Source of the DNA: Bacillota bacterium
GTDB lineage: Bacteria > Bacillota > Clostridia > Christensenellales > CAG-138
Reading direction: 5' to 3'
DNA: 26,866 nucleotides
Assembly (NCBI GenBank): GCA_023455425.1
Contig: JAEYCM010000011.1
Span: 1 to 26,866 of the forward strand
The notes beneath the pieces were generated by a model. The model searched no databases, was not told where the DNA came from, and was given only the letters and a program-made list of their open reading frames with translations. Below, piece by piece: positions 23,070 through 26,866 of the stretch. Position 1 is the stretch's first letter, and every line of letters starts with the position of its first letter. The position numbers were made by a program, and so were the translations under genes.

Positions 23070-23956
23070 CATCGTTTCTAAGCGGCTTTGTTTCCATCAT
23101 CGGCTGCCCCAATGTGGGCAAGTCCACGCTTTTAAACCGGCTGGTCGGTCAGAAAATCGCCATTGTGTCCCCGCGCGCGCAAACCACGCGCAACCGGATC
23201 ACCGGCGTGCTCACGCGCAAGGAGTATCAGATTGTATTCTTAGATACCCCCGGCGTGGCCGCGCCCAAGAACCGTCTGGGGGAATACATGCGTCGCGTCG
23301 CGTACTCCTCGCTTGACGAGGTGGAGGCGATCCTCTATCTCGTAGACCCCATCAATGGTTTGCGGGAGCGGGACGAGGCGTTGGTGGAGCGGCTGAAGGA
23401 CGCAAAGGCGCCCAGAATAGGCCTTATCAATAAAATCGATCTCTGCTCACTTGCCCAGGCGGAGGCGGCGGAGGCGTTTTTACAAAAGGCGGGCTGCTTT
23501 TCCCATATTCTGCGCATAAGCGCTGAGACCGGCGCGGGGGTGGAGAAGCTCGAAGCCCTGCTGCGCGGGTATTTGGTGGAAGGCCCGCAGTACTTCCCGG
23601 AAGATATGGTGACGGACGTGCCCGAACGCACGTTGTGCGCCGAACTCATCCGGGAAAAGGCGCTGCTATTGCTGCGCGAGGAAGTGCCCCACGGCGTGGG
23701 TGTCGAGGTGGATAAAATGGCCGCACGTCCGGAAGGCGAACTGACGGATATCTGGGCAACCATTTACTGTGAGCGAGAGGGTCACAAGGGCATACTCATC
23801 GGCCACAAGGGCACGATGCTCAGGCGCATCGGCGAGGCGGCGCGCAGGGACATGGAATGGATGCTGGGGACGCGCGTCAACCTGCAGCTCTATGTTAAAG
23901 TCCGGGAGGACTGGCGCAACAGTTTGAGCGCATTAAAAGAGCTCGGCTACGAATAG
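23066..23956 (+). CDS. era: GTPase Era
   Basis: A 296-residue ribosome-assembly GTPase. G1 is GCPNVGKST (13-21), G3 is DTPG (60-63), G4 is NKID (122-125), and the C-terminal KH domain shows GILIGHKGTMLRRIGE. It binds the 3' end of 16S rRNA and helps assemble the 30S subunit. The length is standard. It ends the tightly packed run that begins at pgpH; a hairpin nine bases past its stop may be a weak terminator. Confidence 0.97.
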   Translation: MTSFLSGFVSIIGCPNVGKSTLLNRLVGQKIAIVSPRAQTTRNRITGVLTRKEYQIVFLDTPGVAAPKNRLGEYMRRVAYSSLDEVEAILYLVDPINGLRERDEALVERLKDAKAPRIGLINKIDLCSLAQAEAAEAFLQKAGCFSHILRISAETGAGVEKLEALLRGYLVEGPQYFPEDMVTDVPERTLCAELIREKALLLLREEVPHGVGVEVDKMAARPEGELTDIWATIYCEREGHKGILIGHKGTMLRRIGEAARRDMEWMLGTRVNLQLYVKVREDWRNSLSALKELGYE

Positions 23957-23965
23957 GCCAGGGTA

Positions 23966-23984
23966 TCGCCGCCTACGGCGGCGA
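23966..23984 (+). other. Hairpin after era
   Basis: TCGCCGCC (23966-23973) pairs perfectly with GGCGGCGA (23977-23984) around TAC. The T-rich stretch follows only after seven bases, so it may be a weak terminator or an mRNA end-protection element. Confidence 0.45.
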
Positions 23985-24043
23985 CGATAGATTATTTTAT
24001 TTAATAGCGGGCGGGCTTACAGTTCGCAATATCGTATCGTGTC

Positions 24044-24172
24044 GTGGCAACGCCACCTCCTAATACTCCCTTGTTCACTGGGACTGCGCCTCGCTGTATC
24101 CGCCACAGGTGGCGTTCGGCTACGTCCTCCCCGCGCCCCCTGGATACGGGCGCTCTAAGGACGGGGGGACGT
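24044..24172. ncRNA. Candidate structured element
   Basis: A 10-bp stem joins 24049-24058 with 24107-24116, and a second joins 24122-24131 with 24163-24172 around an inner stem (GCGCCC 24133-24138 with GGGCGC 24148-24153). The repeated GTGGC/GCCAC pieces at 24044-24056 and 24101-24114 allow alternative pairings. This could be an RNA or a palindromic repeat; I cannot tell the strand. Confidence 0.3.
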
Positions 24173-24246
24173 AATTTCCTCAAAGCAAAAAATCTATCGT
24201 GACGGCCCGCGGGCCTAGTGTCCGAGGCATCTTCCGCCGAGGACGC

Positions 24247-24274
24247 GGCGCTCTGAAGCGCCGATACCCTGAAA
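24247..24274. repeat. Dispersed extragenic repeat, copy 2
   Basis: GGCGCT (24247-24252) pairs with AGCGCC (24257-24262), and AGCGCCGATACCCTGAAA (24257-24274) is identical to 16289-16306. Both copies sit in intergenic DNA at the 3' edge of a hairpin with a different stem sequence. Confidence 0.65.
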
Positions 24275-24444
24275 TCCTTAAGTGGATAGAGCGCTTGGCC
24301 CGGAGGGCAAGCCCCCGGGAAAGGGAAAGGACAACCTTATCGGTGCATGCCGCATCCTGTTTTTCCGGAAATTGCATTTCATTGGTTTCGCTTCTCTGTG
24401 GCACACTAAAGAATATTCCACAAAAACAAGGGGTGCATTTCTTT

Positions 24445-24570
24445 ATGGCGAAAAGCAAAAAACGGGATGCGCAGCACGCGTGGCGCGAATTTTCGGAGAC
24501 GGGGGCGGTGGGCGCTTATCTGACGTACCGCGCCATGTGCACAAAGGAGGAAGGGTTTCAGGAACACTGA
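24445..24570 (+). CDS. yqzL: YqzL-like small protein
   Basis: A 41-residue protein with the family pattern W-x-x-F-x-x-T-G-x-x-x-x-Y-L, seen as AWREFSETGAVGAYLTYRAM. YqzL is a small protein of unknown function encoded just before recO in Bacillus and many other Firmicutes, which matches its position here. The frame is open further upstream, but the ATG at 24445 gives the family-like N terminus, with AAGGGG as a modest ribosome binding site 11 bases before it. It probably forms a unit with recO, 49 bases downstream. Confidence 0.8.
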   Translation: MAKSKKRDAQHAWREFSETGAVGAYLTYRAMCTKEEGFQEH

Positions 24571-24575
24571 CCTTG

Positions 24576-24598
24576 CTGCCCGGGACAAACCTGGGCAG
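24576..24598 (+). other. Hairpin between yqzL and recO
   Basis: CTGCCCGGG (24576-24584) pairs with CCTGGGCAG (24590-24598), one G-T pair, around ACAAA. There is no T run, so transcription likely continues into recO. Confidence 0.4.
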
Positions 24599-24619
24599 TG
24601 TTAATGAAGAGGCGGGGAT

Positions 24620-25369
24620 ATGGCATTTCTTACGGTGACGGGCATTGTCACGCGCTATGCCAATTACAGGGACAATGACAGGATACTGACCCTCTTTACA
24701 AGAGAGATGGGGCGTATCGATGCAAAAGCAAGGGGCTGCCGGAAACAGCAAAGCCCTTTGCTTGCGTGCGCCCAGCCGTTCGTGTTTGGGGAATACCAGC
24801 TCTTTTCCTCCAAGGACCGGTATGTGATCGACCAGTGCGATATCCGGGAAACGTTCTACCCCTTGCGGGAGGATATTGTAAAGTTCACGGCGGCGAACGT
24901 CATGCTTTCGCTCTCTAGCCTTGGCGTGCAGGAACGTCAGCCCAACGCGGAGCTGTTTTCGCTTTTGTACCATTGCCTGAGCTTCCTCTGTTATGGGGAA
25001 TGCGAGCCTGTCGATCTGGCGCTGTGCTTTACTGTGCGTTATTTTGAAACGATTGGCTTCAGGCCCGCCATTACGGCCTGCGCGCTGTGTGAAACCGATC
25101 TTCGTACGCGCCGGGAATTAAGGTTTCATGCCCAGGCGGGCGGCGCGCTGTGTTTAGACTGTGCGCGCCGGGAAAACATAGGAGAAGAGGTATCCGGCCT
25201 TACGCTTGAGGCCATGCGGCGTATGCTGCTTTTAGAGGATGCCGAACTTGACCGCGTACGGCTGCCGCATCCTGTCCGCAGGGAGCTTTTGGGTATCCTG
25301 GAGTCCTACTGCGCCGCTGTTTTGGAGCGCGAAAACAAGCCGCTTTCAGGGCTGCGGGGATTGCTGTAA
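24620..25369 (+). CDS. recO: DNA repair protein RecO
   Basis: A 249-residue RecO that loads RecA on single-stranded DNA with RecR and anneals strands in recombinational repair. The N-terminal OB fold begins FLTVTGIVTRYANYRDNDRI, with LFTREMGRIDAKARGCRK. The zinc finger is CALC (154-157) and CLDC (178-181), the form with all four cysteines. Length is typical. The start has a GAGGCGGGGAT binding region. It follows yqzL and ends at an intrinsic terminator. Confidence 0.95.
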   Translation: MAFLTVTGIVTRYANYRDNDRILTLFTREMGRIDAKARGCRKQQSPLLACAQPFVFGEYQLFSSKDRYVIDQCDIRETFYPLREDIVKFTAANVMLSLSSLGVQERQPNAELFSLLYHCLSFLCYGECEPVDLALCFTVRYFETIGFRPAITACALCETDLRTRRELRFHAQAGGALCLDCARRENIGEEVSGLTLEAMRRMLLLEDAELDRVRLPHPVRRELLGILESYCAAVLERENKPLSGLRGLL

Positions 25370-25383
25370 AGGCAACCTGTAAC

Positions 25384-25404
25384 ATGCAGGATTTCCTGCA
25401 TTTT
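25384..25404 (+). terminator. Terminator of yqzL-recO
   Basis: ATGCAGG (25384-25390) pairs perfectly with CCTGCAT (25395-25401) around ATTT, and the T run reaches 25404. It lies 14 bases after the recO stop. Confidence 0.75.
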
Positions 25405-25416
25405 ACGAGTTTTCCG

Positions 25417-25445
25417 TTGCATTCTTCTGCGGGACAGTATATAAT
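25417..25445 (+). promoter_or_regulatory. SigA promoter of ppdK
   Basis: TTGCAT (25417-25422) and TATAAT (25440-25445) are exactly 17 bases apart. The transcript would start near 25452, leaving a leader of about 108 bases. Confidence 0.8.
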
Positions 25446-25450
25446 GAAAT

Positions 25451-25480
25451 CCGCCAATCGAAGAGACGGCGGCGTTTTTT
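25451..25480 (+). promoter_or_regulatory. Terminator-like hairpin in the ppdK leader
   Basis: CCGCC (25451-25455) pairs with GGCGG (25468-25472), followed by CG and six T. It lies right at the predicted start of the ppdK transcript, so it may attenuate expression or shield the 5' end. Confidence 0.4.
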
Positions 25481-25559
25481 ACAGATTTTGATGCAGGTTT
25501 GGAAGAGGCTTAATTTTCATCCGCTTTCAATAAACAATTTTCATATAGGAGGGTACTAC

Positions 25560-26866
25560 ATGGGACACAAGTACGTTTATCTTTTCAGCGAGGGCAACGC
25601 ACAGATGCGCAACCTTCTGGGCGGCAAGGGTGCGAACCTTGCGGAGATGACCGGATTGGGTCTTCCCGTTCCGTTCGGCTTTACCATCACCACCGAAGCC
25701 TGCACGCGTTACTATGAGGACGGCAAGCGCGTCGGCGAAGATATCCTCGAACAGATATTCAAAGCCGTAGCCGAGCTTGAGAAAGTCGCGGGTAAGAAAT
25801 TCGGCGATGTGAAGGACCCTTTCCTTGTTTCGGTACGCTCCGGCGCGCGCGCTTCCATGCCGGGCATGATGGATACCATATTGAACCTGGGCCTCAACGA
25901 TGAAACCGTTGTGGGTCTTGCGACCCTTACCGGCAACGAGCGTTTCGCGTACGACAGCTACCGCCGCTTTATCCAGATGTTCAGCGACGTCGTGATGGAA
26001 GTGGAAAAGGCCAAGTTCGAAGAAATCCTGGACGAAGTCAAACACGAAAACAACTGCAAGCTGGATACCGACCTGACTGCGGACAACCTCAAAGAGGTCG
26101 TCAAGCGCTATAAGAAACTGTATTTTGAAGAAAAGGGCCATGAGTTCCCGCAGGACCCCAAGGTTCAGCTTTTGGAATCCGCGCAGGCCGTGTTCCGCAG
26201 CTGGGACAACCCCCGCGCCATCGTATACCGCCGCATGAACGACATCCCCTATGATTGGGGTACCGCGGTCAACGTGCAGGCGATGGTGTTCGGCAATATG
26301 GGCAACGATTCCGGCACCGGCGTTGCGTTCACCCGTAACCCCTCCACCGGTGAAAACAAGCTTTACGGCGAGTTCCTGATGAACGCGCAGGGTGAAGACG
26401 TTGTGGCGGGTATCCGCACGCCGTCCCCCATCGCGGAACTGGAAAAGGGCATGCCCGAAGTGTACGCCCAGTTTAATAACATTGCCCAGACGCTGGAAAA
26501 GCACTACCGCGATATGCAGGACATGGAGTTCACCATTGAGCGCGGCAAGCTCTTCATGCTCCAGACCCGCAACGGCAAGCGTACCGCGGCTGCGGCGCTG
26601 CAGATCGCCGTTGATCTCGTGAACGAGGGCATGATCACCAAGGAAGAAGCGCTCCTGAAGATCGATCCGCGCTCCCTGGACGCGCTGCTGCACCCCACGT
26701 TTGAAGCTGCCGCCATCAAGAAGGCCAAGGCCATCGCACACGGTCTGCCTGCTTCCCCGGGTGCTGCCTGTGGCCGCGTGTACTTCAATGCTGCCGACAC
26801 GATCGAAGCCGTAAAGCGCGGCGAAAAGGTCGTTCTTGTGCGTCTTGAGACCTCGCCTGAGGATAT
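25560..26866 (+). CDS. ppdK: Pyruvate, phosphate dikinase (N-terminal part)
   Basis: The frame runs off the right edge; 435 residues are visible of an enzyme of about 870-880. It converts pyruvate, ATP and phosphate to PEP, AMP and pyrophosphate, or runs in reverse in anaerobic glycolysis. The ATP-grasp nucleotide-binding domain shows GGKGANLAEM at 21-30, SVRSGARASMPGMMDTILN, GTGVAFTRNPSTGE, NAQGEDVVAG and FTIERGKLFMLQTRNGKRTA. GLPASPGAACGRV begins the phosphohistidine domain; the catalytic His motif is beyond the edge. AGGAGG is 7 bases before the ATG. The antisense frame at 25527-26741 is a shadow. Confidence 0.97.
   Translation, partial: MGHKYVYLFSEGNAQMRNLLGGKGANLAEMTGLGLPVPFGFTITTEACTRYYEDGKRVGEDILEQIFKAVAELEKVAGKKFGDVKDPFLVSVRSGARASMPGMMDTILNLGLNDETVVGLATLTGNERFAYDSYRRFIQMFSDVVMEVEKAKFEEILDEVKHENNCKLDTDLTADNLKEVVKRYKKLYFEEKGHEFPQDPKVQLLESAQAVFRSWDNPRAIVYRRMNDIPYDWGTAVNVQAMVFGNMGNDSGTGVAFTRNPSTGENKLYGEFLMNAQGEDVVAGIRTPSPIAELEKGMPEVYAQFNNIAQTLEKHYRDMQDMEFTIERGKLFMLQTRNGKRTAAAALQIAVDLVNEGMITKEEALLKIDPRSLDALLHPTFEAAAIKKAKAIAHGLPASPGAACGRVYFNAADTIEAVKRGEKVVLVRLETSPED

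Larger units (their letters stand above)
23957..24444. other. 488-base gap between era and yqzL without a clear gene
   Basis: No convincing gene is seen in this stretch. It holds a hairpin at 23966-23984, a nested structured region at 24044-24172, a 12-bp GC palindrome at 24204-24215, the second dispersed repeat (24257-24274) and a further hairpin around 24303-24323. An open frame from 24199 running into yqzL is probably not translated from its start, since its composition and pattern are not protein-like. The gap could be a repeat-derived or noncoding RNA region. Confidence 0.5.

Noticed and set aside
24244..24330. tRNA-like stretch (GTGGATAGAGCGC followed by a stem)
   Set aside because: The anticodon stem-loop does not fold with a seven-base loop, and no T arm or acceptor stem can be built.
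24199..24444. Upstream extension of the yqzL reading frame
   Set aside because: The extra 82 residues are arginine-rich, overlap hairpins and a repeat, and have no good ribosome binding site.
25527..26741. A 404-codon open frame on the minus strand
   Set aside because: It lies wholly antisense to ppdK, which matches its family throughout; the frame is a by-product of ppdK codon use.
1..26866. CRISPR array, rRNA, tRNA or prophage structural genes
   Set aside because: No regularly spaced repeats, rRNA or tRNA signatures, or phage morphogenesis genes were seen on either strand.

Overview
The window (about 26.9 kb, moderately GC-rich) reads as chromosome of an anaerobic, endospore-forming member of the Clostridia (Bacillota). 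The reasons are a clear SigG, the sporulation genes yqfC and yqfD, a ferredoxin-dependent 2-oxoacid oxidoreductase, pyruvate phosphate dikinase, and strong AGGAGG-type ribosome binding sites with GTG and TTG starts. I cannot name the genus.

Layout. 1-760: the tail of an unrecognised gene, then a CopZ-like metallochaperone. 767-3285 (minus): korB and korA, the two subunits of a 2-oxoacid:ferredoxin oxidoreductase, divergent from a YitT membrane protein (3502-4347). 4414-6047 (minus): a marR-MFS operon with two near-identical 19-bp operators over its promoter, then an aldehyde dehydrogenase (6243-7604). 7660-11061 (minus): a signalling group of cheW, a methyl-accepting chemotaxis protein and a cysteine-rich HD-GYP protein. 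11188-12067: an AT-rich island with a 186-residue tyrosine recombinase bracketed by inverted 28-bp dif-like sites that share a perfect 20-bp repeat. 12173-13185 (minus): two small membrane-anchored proteins. 13321-16200: Ku, an M20 peptidase and a C39-like cysteine peptidase.

16332-25369 is the conserved sporulation and housekeeping block. It holds sigG (minus), then yqfC, yqfD, phoH, pgpH/yqfF, ybeY, cdd and era on the plus strand, a 488-base structured gap, yqzL and recO. Genes from pgpH to era are almost contiguous, with 1-4 base overlaps from ybeY on, so they are probably co-translated. A good SigE-type promoter lies before yqfC and a SigG-type sequence before sigG. From 25560 to the window end is ppdK, truncated, with a strong SigA promoter and a terminator-like hairpin in its leader.

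The most interesting feature is the recombinase island. Its layout is what a self-contained invertible segment would look like: a catalytically complete small recombinase between two inverted recombination-site-like repeats, directly upstream of a chemotaxis operon. Other points are the MarR twin operators, an orphan Ku with a possible forespore promoter, a 13-cysteine pseudo-receiver on the HD-GYP protein, a dispersed extragenic repeat, and the structured era-yqzL gap. All calls come from reading the sequence; no database search was run.
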